Positions 37,510 to 46,498 of a DNA stretch of 64,000 bases are shown here, one piece after another. This DNA is from an uncultured Clostridia bacterium. GTDB taxonomy: Bacteria > Bacillota > Clostridia > TANB77 > CAG-508. The translations under genes and the position numbers were made by a program. Location: positions 1 through 64,000 of the forward strand of contig CATJWN010000070.1 of NCBI GenBank assembly GCA_949745595.1, given 5' to 3'. How positions within the stretch are numbered: position 1 is the first letter of the stretch; every line of letters begins with the position of its first letter. The notes under the pieces were generated by a model. That model was not told where the DNA came from, did not search any database, and saw only the letters and a program-made list of their open reading frames with translations.

Positions 37510-39654
37510 ATGCTAGAAAAGATAAAAGAAATATATTGTAAAGACAATTTTATTAAAATTAAATTAGTTATAGCTGGTATAGTATCAATAGCACTTGCTA
37601 TGATTTTTGAGTATAAAGTTTATAGTGCAATTGATCCTTTTCCTTCAAAGAACAGAATAATTTTTATTGCAATTGCTTTAATGATAGTTTTTTTACATTT
37701 TATTATAAAATTAAATACAATGTATGAATTTTTATATAAACATAGGTACAAAATTGCTTGTGCCTTTTTGTTGTTTGTAATGATAGGGAAATACTCAGGA
37801 TCTTCAATTACAGAATATAACTATTATATACAGCCTGGAATTGATACTGGTAGATATCATACACTACTTGGAATTGCAAGACCTGCAAGAAGTGATGAGT
37901 GGGGAAGTTCAACTACTTATATTTTGTCACAAGGTGTAGGGGAAGATAAATATTCATATTATCAAGATTCTTTAAGAGGAGTAAAGACAGATATGTTCAC
38001 ACTTGTTGGTGGACCTGCGCTTGATATATTAATGCTGGGCAGACCTTTTCAAATAGGACTTTTACTATTTGGAAATAATATGGGCTTCAGTTTTTATTGG
38101 TATGTAAGGCTAGTAGCAATGTTACTTGGAGCTTTTGAGCTATGTATGGTAGTGACTAATAAAAATAAAAAGATATCACTTTTAGGAAGTATAATGATAA
38201 CATTTTCAGCTGCAGTGCAGTGGTGGTATTGTTTAGACTGTTTAATTTGGGCACAAATTATATTAGTTTTAGCAAATTTATTTTTTGAAACTGATAAAAG
38301 ATATATTAAATATTTATCAGTTTTTGGTATATTAGTAGGTTTACTATCTTACCTTTTTGTATTATATCCACCTTGGCAAGTTGCTTTTGCATATTTTATG
38401 ATAGCAATGCTAATTTGGATAATACTTAAAAATTGGAAGAATTATAAGATAAATGTGCATGACTGTATTGTTATAGCAGTTACGATTCTTTGTTTTGGAC
38501 TACTTGTATTTAGATGGTTTATTTTATCAGGAGACACAATTTCTGCTACTTTAAATACAGCTTATCCAGGTTCAAGAGTTGAAACTGGTGGAAGGACAAA
38601 AATATTATATCAATATATTTATAACATATTTATGTCTTTTAAAGAGTGTATAAATGCTTGCGAATACTCAAGCATGTTATCACTTTTCCCAATTCCAATG
38701 ATTTTGGGAGCAATATATTTATTTAGAAATAGAAAGAAAGAACATGCAATATTTTTAATACCAACTATTACTATGTCAATTATATTTACAATTTGGTGTA
38801 CAGTAGGTTTTCCAGAGTGGCTTGCGAAAATATCAATATTCTCAATGGCAGGTGCAAGTCGTGCAAGTTTAGCACTTGGAACTTTGAACATATATATTTT
38901 GATTTATGTATTAGGAAATATTAAAAAAGACGATAAATGGATGAAGTGGTGGATAGGTTTAATACTTGGAATCATTGCTAGTATATTTGTAATGTATATG
39001 GCAACAACACAGTTAAATTTAATTTTAGCTGAACCTAATAAAGACTATATAACACCAGTAAAAATTGCCATTGCAAGTATTTTATTCGTCCCAATGTTTA
39101 TATTAGTATTTAACTTAAATAAACCAAAGTGTCAAACAGCATTTATGGCTTTGGCAATAATTGCAGCACTAGCTTCTGGTTTATGTGTTAATCCAATAAT
39201 TAGAACAACAGATATTATATATGAAAAACCAGCTGCTAAGAAAATGCAAGAGATAAGAGAAAAGGAGCCAGATGCTATTTGGATTAGTGAAAACTGTGAA
39301 TTTCAAGTAAGTAATTATATGGTAGCAAATGGGTTAAGAACACTAGATTCAACTAGCGTATATCCTAATTTAGAGTTTTTCCAAAAACTTTTAGGAGAAA
39401 ATGCAAAAGAACAAGAGTACAATTACAATAGATATGCACACCATGTAGTATTTTTGACAAACGAAGAAACACATCTTACACTTGAGCAGACTGATAAATC
39501 AGTTTGGCATATAAATCCAAAGGATTTAGAGAAACTTGGCATTGATTATATATTATCAAATAGAAATATTTATGATTTAGATTTTATAGAGCCAGAAATG
39601 TTTGAAAATGTTTATAGTGAAGATAATGTTCATATTTTCAAAGTAAAAAAATAA
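37510..39654 (+). CDS. GtrC/GT-C-like polytopic glycosyltransferase, second copy
   Basis: A 714-residue membrane protein, paralogue of the one at 33372: about twelve helices, the outer-loop motif PARSDEWGSSTTYI, SFYWYVRLVAMLLGAFELC, then YPGSRVETGGRTKI and a soluble C-terminal domain with LDSTSVYPNLEFFQ. The match between the two copies covers nearly the whole length, and this copy is uninterrupted. ATG 37510 follows AGAGGAG; a GTG at 37483 overlaps the previous gene and is less likely. Probable outer-face glycosyltransferase using a GtrB-made donor. Confidence 0.78.
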   Translation: MLEKIKEIYCKDNFIKIKLVIAGIVSIALAMIFEYKVYSAIDPFPSKNRIIFIAIALMIVFLHFIIKLNTMYEFLYKHRYKIACAFLLFVMIGKYSGSSITEYNYYIQPGIDTGRYHTLLGIARPARSDEWGSSTTYILSQGVGEDKYSYYQDSLRGVKTDMFTLVGGPALDILMLGRPFQIGLLLFGNNMGFSFYWYVRLVAMLLGAFELCMVVTNKNKKISLLGSIMITFSAAVQWWYCLDCLIWAQIILVLANLFFETDKRYIKYLSVFGILVGLLSYLFVLYPPWQVAFAYFMIAMLIWIILKNWKNYKINVHDCIVIAVTILCFGLLVFRWFILSGDTISATLNTAYPGSRVETGGRTKILYQYIYNIFMSFKECINACEYSSMLSLFPIPMILGAIYLFRNRKKEHAIFLIPTITMSIIFTIWCTVGFPEWLAKISIFSMAGASRASLALGTLNIYILIYVLGNIKKDDKWMKWWIGLILGIIASIFVMYMATTQLNLILAEPNKDYITPVKIAIASILFVPMFILVFNLNKPKCQTAFMALAIIAALASGLCVNPIIRTTDIIYEKPAAKKMQEIREKEPDAIWISENCEFQVSNYMVANGLRTLDSTSVYPNLEFFQKLLGENAKEQEYNYNRYAHHVVFLTNEETHLTLEQTDKSVWHINPKDLEKLGIDYILSNRNIYDLDFIEPEMFENVYSEDNVHIFKVKK

Positions 39655-39672
39655 AGGGGTAAATGGATCAAA

Positions 39673-40584
39673 ATGAGCAAAAAAGTCGTAATACTACTTT
39701 CTACTTATAATGGTGAGAAATATTTAAGAGAGCAAATAGATAGTATATTAAATCAGAGTTATCAAAATTTTGAGCTAGTTGTTCGAGATGATGGCTCAAA
39801 AGATAGTACAGTAGAAATAGTAAAAGAATATATGGAAAAATCAGATAAAGAAATAACATTAATGGTAGGGAAAAACTTAGGTTTTATAAAAAGCTTTTTT
39901 GAGCTTTTGAAGCACTCAGATGCAGATTATTTTTCATTTGCAGATCAAGATGATATATGGCTTCCAAACAAGATAGAACTTGCAGTAAATTCGTTGGAGA
40001 AATTAGATGACACAAAACCTAATATGTCGTTTTCAAATGTAGATTATTATGATACAGAAATGAATTTTATGGGCAAAGGAGATAGTGAGAATAAAAAGCC
40101 ATCTTTCTTAAATTCACTATATGAGTGCATAAATCAAGGTATGACAATGGTTATAAACAAAACAGCAAGAGATTATATTATAAAGAATATTCCTGAAAAA
40201 TGTTTTTTCCATGATTGGTGGACATATATGATTTGTACAGCTTTTGGAAATGTAGTTCAAGACGATGTAGTTACTGTAAAATATAGAAGAGCGAAAACTA
40301 ATGCAACAGTTGAAGGGCAAGGAAAAATTACCTTACTTATGTGGAGAATAAAAAAATTATTCTTAGGTGATGGCATGAAAGATATAAGAGCTCAGCAGAC
40401 TATGTTTAAAAATATTTTTTATAATAGTTTGTCAAAAGAAAATAAAAAGATAATAGATACTTTTGAAGGAGAAAAATATAACTTTATAAAAGCTCTAAAG
40501 AAAACTTTTTATCCTAAGAAAATTAGAAGAAAACTTGTAGACGATTTATCAGTAAGAATTTTGTTTTTATTTGGAATATTATAA
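39673..40584 (+). CDS. family 2 glycosyltransferase (rhamnosyltransferase-like)
   Basis: A 303-residue GT2 closely like the enzyme at 26932: VVILLSTYNGEKYLREQI, RDDGSKDST, FADQDDIWLPNK and FHDWWTYMI. The two probably share donor type. The ribosome site is AAGGGG. Placed between a GT-C-like gene and the flippase gene. Confidence 0.87.
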   Translation: MSKKVVILLSTYNGEKYLREQIDSILNQSYQNFELVVRDDGSKDSTVEIVKEYMEKSDKEITLMVGKNLGFIKSFFELLKHSDADYFSFADQDDIWLPNKIELAVNSLEKLDDTKPNMSFSNVDYYDTEMNFMGKGDSENKKPSFLNSLYECINQGMTMVINKTARDYIIKNIPEKCFFHDWWTYMICTAFGNVVQDDVVTVKYRRAKTNATVEGQGKITLLMWRIKKLFLGDGMKDIRAQQTMFKNIFYNSLSKENKKIIDTFEGEKYNFIKALKKTFYPKKIRRKLVDDLSVRILFLFGIL

Positions 40585-40604
40585 AACAGTTTAAGGAGAA
40601 AAAA

Positions 40605-41876
40605 TTGAAAACAGAAAATAAAAAATTTGCTAATGATTTTATTTGGAACACATTAGGTACAGGCTTAAATTCTTTTAACTCATTGTTCTTTTTGATAATA
40701 GTAACAAGAGCAAATGGAGGACATGATGCGGGAATATTCTCTATCGCATATTCAACAGCGTTAATACTATATACAATAGGTTTATATTCAGGAAGACTTT
40801 GCCAAGTTACAGATATAGAAAATAAGATAAAAGATAGAGACTACATATTAAATAGAACAATTACTTGTATACTTATGATTGCTTTTGGCGCAGGATTTTT
40901 AATGGTAAAACAGTATTCTGCATATAAAACTACAGTATTTATATTACTTTGCATTTTCAAAGCTACAGAAGCTTTTGCAGAAATATTGTATGGAATTATG
41001 CAAAAAAATGATTTTCTTTATAGAGTAGGACAGTCCTTGACAATAAAATCTCTTTGCGGAATAGTTACATTTTTAATAATAGACTTAGTTACAGGTGATT
41101 TAATATTAGCTTGTATATCAATGATTTTGATAAACGTAGTAACTATGATAGCTTTTGATTATTTATTTGTTTCAAAAAGTTTAATAGATACTTCAAAATC
41201 AGAAGTTAGAAATGTATTTACAATATTTAAAAGCGAATTTTTTGTATTTGCAAATTCATTTTTAGGAATATATGTACTAAATGCACCTAAGTATGCTATT
41301 GATAGCTTCTTAACAGAGGAACTTCAAGCAGTGTATGGATATATTGTAATGCCTGGTACAGTTATGGTATTATTTGCGCAATTTGTTATATTGCCTTTTC
41401 TAAACAAGCTAAAGGAACTATATGCAAAAAGGGACGTTGTAGGATTTAAGGCAATTATAAGAAAAGTAAGATTATGTATAGTAGCATTTGGAGTTTTTGC
41501 AGTATTATGTGCATATTTTTTAGGTCCAGAGGTATTAGGAATTATATATGGGGAAAACTTAAAAGAGTATAGAATAGATTTAAGCTTAATAATTGGTGCA
41601 TATATATTTTATTCAATTTCCTATGTAAATCTTGTGGTTTTAACAACTATGAGGACGACTTTTAAGCAATTTGTAGTTTATATATTTACTGCACTTATTG
41701 CATTAATAGGTTCAAAACTTTATGTACAAAATTTTGGAGTTCATGGTGGCGCATATTCTTGTGCAACAACACTTATATTACAGTTTATAATGTATACAAT
41801 ATTAACGATGCTAACAATTAGAAAATATGAAAGGGATAGCTTAAATGAAACTAGCACTAATAATAGTAAACTTTAA
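40605..41876 (+). CDS. polysaccharide flippase (Wzx/MOP type)
   Basis: A 423-residue membrane protein with about twelve helices, typical of MATE/MOP-type oligosaccharide flippases. The N-terminal NDFIWNTLGTGLNSFNSLFF and central KYAIDSFLTEELQAVYGYIV fit the family. Start is TTG 40605 behind TTAAGGAG. A Wzx-type flippase next to an ABC exporter means two translocation routes in one locus, perhaps for backbone and side chain. Overlaps the next gene by 32 bases. Confidence 0.82.
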   Translation: MKTENKKFANDFIWNTLGTGLNSFNSLFFLIIVTRANGGHDAGIFSIAYSTALILYTIGLYSGRLCQVTDIENKIKDRDYILNRTITCILMIAFGAGFLMVKQYSAYKTTVFILLCIFKATEAFAEILYGIMQKNDFLYRVGQSLTIKSLCGIVTFLIIDLVTGDLILACISMILINVVTMIAFDYLFVSKSLIDTSKSEVRNVFTIFKSEFFVFANSFLGIYVLNAPKYAIDSFLTEELQAVYGYIVMPGTVMVLFAQFVILPFLNKLKELYAKRDVVGFKAIIRKVRLCIVAFGVFAVLCAYFLGPEVLGIIYGENLKEYRIDLSLIIGAYIFYSISYVNLVVLTTMRTTFKQFVVYIFTALIALIGSKLYVQNFGVHGGAYSCATTLILQFIMYTILTMLTIRKYERDSLNETSTNNSKL

Positions 41877-42735
41877 TGACGTAGCAGATGTAGAACAATA
41901 TGTAACAAAAATAAAAAATTATGACATTATAGATAAAATTCTTATTGTTGATAACAAGTCTACAAAGCCTGAAAACTCCTTTGAACTTTTACAGAAACTA
42001 TCAAGTGACAAAGTAGAAGTTATAAGCAGTGAAAAAAATGGTGGATATAGCTATGGGAATAATTTTGGAATTAATTATTTAAAAAGTAAAAATGAAGAAT
42101 ATGATTATTATGCTATTTCTAATCCAGACATAGATATTTCAGAAGAGGCAATACTAAATACAGTGCAGTTTTTAGAAATGCAAAATAAAGCTGGTGTTGC
42201 AGCTCCTAGAATGAAAGCTGCAAACGGAAATTGGATAAGGCGTAGTAGTTGGAAATATAGAACTTTTGGAAGAGAGATTGTACATTCTTCAAGAATTTTA
42301 GAGTTATTATTTTATAAGATTTTGAGAGATGGAGAGTATTCAGAAGAAGAGTATAAGAAGCCAGCTTTAAAAGTAGAAGCTATTTCTGGTGCGTTTTTTA
42401 TAATAAAAAAAGAAGCTTTAGATAAGATAAAAGGTTTTGATGAAAACATTTTCTTGTTTTATGAAGAAGATATTTTAGCAAAACAATTACAAGAATTTAA
42501 TTATGACATATATAGTTTAAATGATATTAGCTTTACACATTATGAGAGCCAAACTATAGGAAAGACTTTTAATTACTTCAAAAAAATGAAAGAATTATAT
42601 AATAGTAAAATATATTATCACAAAACATACACAAAAATAAATAAATTTCAAGTATTGATTTTTAAATTACTACGTGGTATAAGAATAATAGAATTATTAG
42701 TAGAAGTACCAGTAAGAAAAATTTTAAAGAAATAA
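41845..42735 (+). CDS. family 2 glycosyltransferase (RfbF-like)
   Basis: A 296-residue GT2 with LALIIVNFNDVADV, LIVDNKS, NGGYSYGNNFG and NPDIDISEEA, the pattern of the rhamnosyltransferase and galactofuranosyltransferase group. SGAFFIIKKEALDKI and FYEEDILAKQ in the second half are typical. ATG 41845 lies inside the flippase end, so the genes are translationally coupled. Confidence 0.87.
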   Translation: MKLALIIVNFNDVADVEQYVTKIKNYDIIDKILIVDNKSTKPENSFELLQKLSSDKVEVISSEKNGGYSYGNNFGINYLKSKNEEYDYYAISNPDIDISEEAILNTVQFLEMQNKAGVAAPRMKAANGNWIRRSSWKYRTFGREIVHSSRILELLFYKILRDGEYSEEEYKKPALKVEAISGAFFIIKKEALDKIKGFDENIFLFYEEDILAKQLQEFNYDIYSLNDISFTHYESQTIGKTFNYFKKMKELYNSKIYYHKTYTKINKFQVLIFKLLRGIRIIELLVEVPVRKILKK

Positions 42736-42763
42736 GAGAGGAATTTAGGGCGGTAATAATATA

Positions 42764-44626
42764 ATGGATTTTTTATATGTAATAACAATGATTATTTTAG
42801 GTATAGCATTTATGCTATATAAAAAATCAGAAGAAAAACTTAGTTTTGTAAAATGGCTTATAATACTATTACTTACAATTTTAAGTTATAATATTTTAAT
42901 AGCAATGATTTTTGGACTTTTAGCAATAGCATCAAATATGTTTATGTTATCAATTATAAACTTAAGCTTTGCTGGAGTTTTAGGATATAAAGCTATAAAG
43001 AATAAAGATTTTCAAAAATACTATTATTCAAAAATGGAGATAGCAGGTTTACTTGTCATAGTAGTTATTTTTGGAATAATGCTAGTAAAGGATGTGCAAA
43101 TACAAAAAGGAAATATTGTGCATATTGCAATAGATTCTTCAATACATTATAGAGCTGCAAAACATTATGCAGATACTATGATGGCTTTTATAAATGTGGA
43201 AGATAAGACTTTTTTCGATTTTAATATAATGCAAACAGGTGCATACGTAAATGATGGTTTACTTATGCATGTAGTAAATAGTTTATCAGGTGGACGTATT
43301 TCTTATGAGCACACTTATGAATTTTTTGAAGCTTTAATGTTATTTATGTGTGGATTAGGTTTTTATGGAATAATTATGGATAAAATAAAAACAAAGCTAG
43401 GTTTTATTTTATCTATGGCTTTTTATGCACTGTTTATATATGGATACCCATATAACTCATACTTATATGGTTTCTCATATTTGACTGTTGGAATGGTTAC
43501 AACTATTGCAGCTATAGTAATTACAGAAGTCTTATATAGTAAAGAAAAAATAAATAGAAATTTTGTAATAGCACTTATTGGAATTACAGGAGTAGGACTT
43601 ATATTTTCTTACTGTTTATTTGCACCAATAGTATTTGCGACTATTTGTATTTACACATTTATTAAAGATTTCAAAGAAGAAGGAAAAACTTATCTTAAAA
43701 TCTTTAAAGGTACAACACTTGCAATTGGATTTACATTATTTGCAGTAGCAGTAGTTGGAATATGTTATTTCATAATTCCAGCGCATTTTATAAATGGACA
43801 AAAACCGCTTTCAGAAGCTATTAAAAATGATGGCGCAATTTATTCAGAGCTATGGAGAGATATAATCTATTTTGTACCATTTGCACTTTTGTATCTAGTA
43901 ACTTTATTTAAGAGATTTAAAGCAAAAGAGAAATTAGAATACTTAGATGTATTTTCAATATTCTATGTTGGATTTTATCTATTAATGTATGCAATATGGC
44001 AAATGGAACTTTCTTCAGCATATTATTTTTATAAGACATATTTTATATTATGGATAGTGGTTTTTGCTATTACAGTTAATTTAATTAATAGATATATAGA
44101 ACTTCCAAAGATAAAATATATAGTAGGAGTTTATAGTGGATTTTGGCCGGTATTTGTAGCTTTTATGGTAATAATAAAAGCAAGTACAATCCTTCCAGAA
44201 GATACTAAACATGCTATACCAAATAGAATTGGTATGTATTATAGTGAGAATTGTGATTTTAGAGGATCTGCAAGAGCTACTTTAAATTTCACAAAAGAAA
44301 AGCAAGAGATTTCAGATTATGTAAGAGAAAATTTAAAAGACGCAACAGCAGACAATACTGTTTTAATGACAGGCACTTACAATGAGAGATGTTGGGCAAC
44401 AGTTACAACAGAACTTTCTAGTGACAAATTAGAATATAGAGATGTAATTCAAGATATGACAATGCATCATATTAAAGAATTATATAATAATGACGAGAAG
44501 AAATATGCAGTAAGCTACCAAGGTGTTAATGACTATGAAAAATGGCCATATAAAGATAAATTCAAAGTTTTATTTAAAAATGAATCAGGATATGTAATAG
44601 AAAAAATAAATGTTGAAGAAAAATAA
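42764..44626 (+). CDS. polytopic GT-C-like membrane protein
   Basis: A 620-residue protein with about twelve to fourteen helices, an early outer loop (VHIAIDSSIHYRAAKHYADT) and a soluble C-terminal domain after residue 480. This is the same overall plan as the split pair at 20543/21587. Exact family unknown; an outer-face glycosyltransferase or ligase is the likeliest role. The ribosome site is weak (GGGCGG), unlike most genes here. It is the last gene of the glycan locus. Confidence 0.65.
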   Translation: MDFLYVITMIILGIAFMLYKKSEEKLSFVKWLIILLLTILSYNILIAMIFGLLAIASNMFMLSIINLSFAGVLGYKAIKNKDFQKYYYSKMEIAGLLVIVVIFGIMLVKDVQIQKGNIVHIAIDSSIHYRAAKHYADTMMAFINVEDKTFFDFNIMQTGAYVNDGLLMHVVNSLSGGRISYEHTYEFFEALMLFMCGLGFYGIIMDKIKTKLGFILSMAFYALFIYGYPYNSYLYGFSYLTVGMVTTIAAIVITEVLYSKEKINRNFVIALIGITGVGLIFSYCLFAPIVFATICIYTFIKDFKEEGKTYLKIFKGTTLAIGFTLFAVAVVGICYFIIPAHFINGQKPLSEAIKNDGAIYSELWRDIIYFVPFALLYLVTLFKRFKAKEKLEYLDVFSIFYVGFYLLMYAIWQMELSSAYYFYKTYFILWIVVFAITVNLINRYIELPKIKYIVGVYSGFWPVFVAFMVIIKASTILPEDTKHAIPNRIGMYYSENCDFRGSARATLNFTKEKQEISDYVRENLKDATADNTVLMTGTYNERCWATVTTELSSDKLEYRDVIQDMTMHHIKELYNNDEKKYAVSYQGVNDYEKWPYKDKFKVLFKNESGYVIEKINVEEK

Positions 44627-44635
44627 ATATATATA

Positions 44636-44663
44636 TTGTAAAAAAAATGTTTTATGATATAAT
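44636..44663 (+). promoter_or_regulatory. promoter of the rlmN-prpC-prkC group
   Basis: TTGTAA (44636-44641) and TATAAT (44658-44663) have a 16-base spacer, 35 bases before rlmN. Confidence 0.6.
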
Positions 44664-44698
44664 AGCTTTGATAAATTGTAAGCTTGGAGGCTTAAAAT

Positions 44699-45730
44699 TT
44701 GAAGACAAATATAAAAAACTTTACTTTAAACGAACTAAAAGAAGAACTAAAAAATATGGGAGAAAAGCCATTTCGAGCAGAACAAGTATTCAAATGGCTT
44801 TTTAGTGATAGAGTAGAGACTTTTGAAGAAATGACTAATCTTTCAATAGATTTAAGAAATAAGCTTTCTGAAAAATATAGGATAGGCAAATTTAATATTG
44901 TAAGAAAATTAGAGTCTATAGATGGAACTAAAAAATACTTATTTGATGTTGGAGACGAAGAAGGTAATTTAATAGAAAGTGTATTAATGAGTTATCATCA
45001 CGGTTATACTATATGTGTGTCTTCTCAAATAGGATGCAGAATGGGTTGTAAATTCTGTGCATCAACAGGAATACCTTTTTCAAGAAATTTAGAACCAGGT
45101 GAAATTGTAGAGCAAATTTTGGCCATTGAAAAAGATAGCAATATTAAAATTTCAAATATTGTATTTATGGGCATTGGAGAGCCGTTAGATAATTTTGATT
45201 ATGTTATGAATGCAATCCAAATTATAAATGATCCAAAAGGTTTAAATATAGGCGCAAGACATATAAGTATTTCAACTAGTGGTATTGTACCCAAAATATA
45301 TGAGCTTGCAGATAAAAAAACACAATGCACACTTTCGATATCACTACATAGTAGTAATAATAAAAAGCGTAGTAGTATGATGCCAGTAAATAATGCATAT
45401 CCGATTGAAGAATTAATAAAAGCTTGCAAATATTATATTAAAGTTACAAATAAAAGAATTTCTTTTGAATATGCTTTAGCAAAGGATAATAATGATAATT
45501 TAGAGGATGCTAAAGAACTTGCAAAGCTTTTAAAAGGAATGCTTGCACATGTGAATTTGATACCAATTAATAAGATAGAAGATGGAGCTTATACAAAAAG
45601 CTCGAATGAGAATATAATAAAATTTAGAGATTACTTAAACGACGCAGGAATTGTTGCTACAATCAGGAGAGAATTGGGTTCTGATATTGATGCAGCGTGT
45701 GGACAATTACGACGTCAGAACTTAAAATAA
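44699..45730 (+). CDS. rlmN: 23S rRNA (A2503-C2) / tRNA (A37-C2) methyltransferase
   Basis: Radical-SAM enzyme that methylates adenine at C2. The 343 residues contain the cluster motif CRMGCKFC (Cys113, 117, 120), FMGIGEPLDNFD, ISTSGIVPKIYEL and a C-terminal DAACGQL whose Cys is catalytic. Start is TTG 44699 behind GGAGG. It begins the well-known Firmicutes block rlmN-prpC-prkC. Confidence 0.96.
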   Translation: MKTNIKNFTLNELKEELKNMGEKPFRAEQVFKWLFSDRVETFEEMTNLSIDLRNKLSEKYRIGKFNIVRKLESIDGTKKYLFDVGDEEGNLIESVLMSYHHGYTICVSSQIGCRMGCKFCASTGIPFSRNLEPGEIVEQILAIEKDSNIKISNIVFMGIGEPLDNFDYVMNAIQIINDPKGLNIGARHISISTSGIVPKIYELADKKTQCTLSISLHSSNNKKRSSMMPVNNAYPIEELIKACKYYIKVTNKRISFEYALAKDNNDNLEDAKELAKLLKGMLAHVNLIPINKIEDGAYTKSSNENIIKFRDYLNDAGIVATIRRELGSDIDAACGQLRRQNLK

Positions 45731-45747
45731 AAGAGGTGATGAAGAGT

Positions 45748-46479
45748 TTGAGAATACTTGGAAAATCTGATATTGGAAAAGCTAGAGAGATGAATCAGGA
45801 TAGCTTTTATGTTTCTGATAAAAATGATGGAATTAAGCTTTTTATATTAGCTGACGGTATGGGCGGATATAAAGGCGGGGAAATAGCTAGTAATTTAGCA
45901 GTTATGAGTGCTAAAAATTATATTTGTAATAACTTTCCAAATATTTTAAAAGAAAAAGAAGAAATTTTGAAATTACTTAGTGATGCTATAGAGTATGCAA
46001 ACTTTGTTGTATATGAAAAATCCAAAGAGAGTGCAGAAATTTCAGATATGGGAACAACTTTAGATATTTGTTTAATATATAATAATAAAGTTTTTATAGG
46101 TCATGTAGGAGATAGCAGAATATATAGGATAAGAAAGAATATTATTAGGAAGCTAACAAATGACCATAGTTATGTTGCTAAACTTGTAAAAGAAGGAAAG
46201 ATTACAAAGGAAGAAGCGTACACACATCCTAGGAAAAACATGCTTTTAAAAGCAGTAGGTTGTAATTCATTAGTAGAGCCAGATGTTATGTACAAAGGAT
46301 TTATAAAAGACGATATATTGCTTATGTGTTCAGATGGTCTAACTAATATGGTTAGAGATGAAGACATATATAAAATTATTTTAGATAATCCAGAACGACC
46401 AGTAGATATGCTTATACAAAATGCAAATAATGCAGGTGGTACAGATAATATAACAGCAATAATAGTAGATAATACTTAA
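45748..46479 (+). CDS. prpC: PP2C-type Ser/Thr protein phosphatase
   Basis: Metal-dependent phosphatase that reverses PrkC phosphorylation. Of 243 residues, RILGKSDIGKAREMNQD and ADGMGGYKGGEIAS carry metal ligands; FIGHVGDSRIYR and LLMCSDGLTN are later PP2C motifs, ending in GGTDNITAI. I chose TTG 45748 because the ribosome site GAGGTGA is spaced correctly; ATG 45739 is only two bases from it. Confidence 0.95.
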   Translation: MRILGKSDIGKAREMNQDSFYVSDKNDGIKLFILADGMGGYKGGEIASNLAVMSAKNYICNNFPNILKEKEEILKLLSDAIEYANFVVYEKSKESAEISDMGTTLDICLIYNNKVFIGHVGDSRIYRIRKNIIRKLTNDHSYVAKLVKEGKITKEEAYTHPRKNMLLKAVGCNSLVEPDVMYKGFIKDDILLMCSDGLTNMVRDEDIYKIILDNPERPVDMLIQNANNAGGTDNITAIIVDNT

Positions 46480-46498
46480 ATTTAAGGAGAGATTAATT

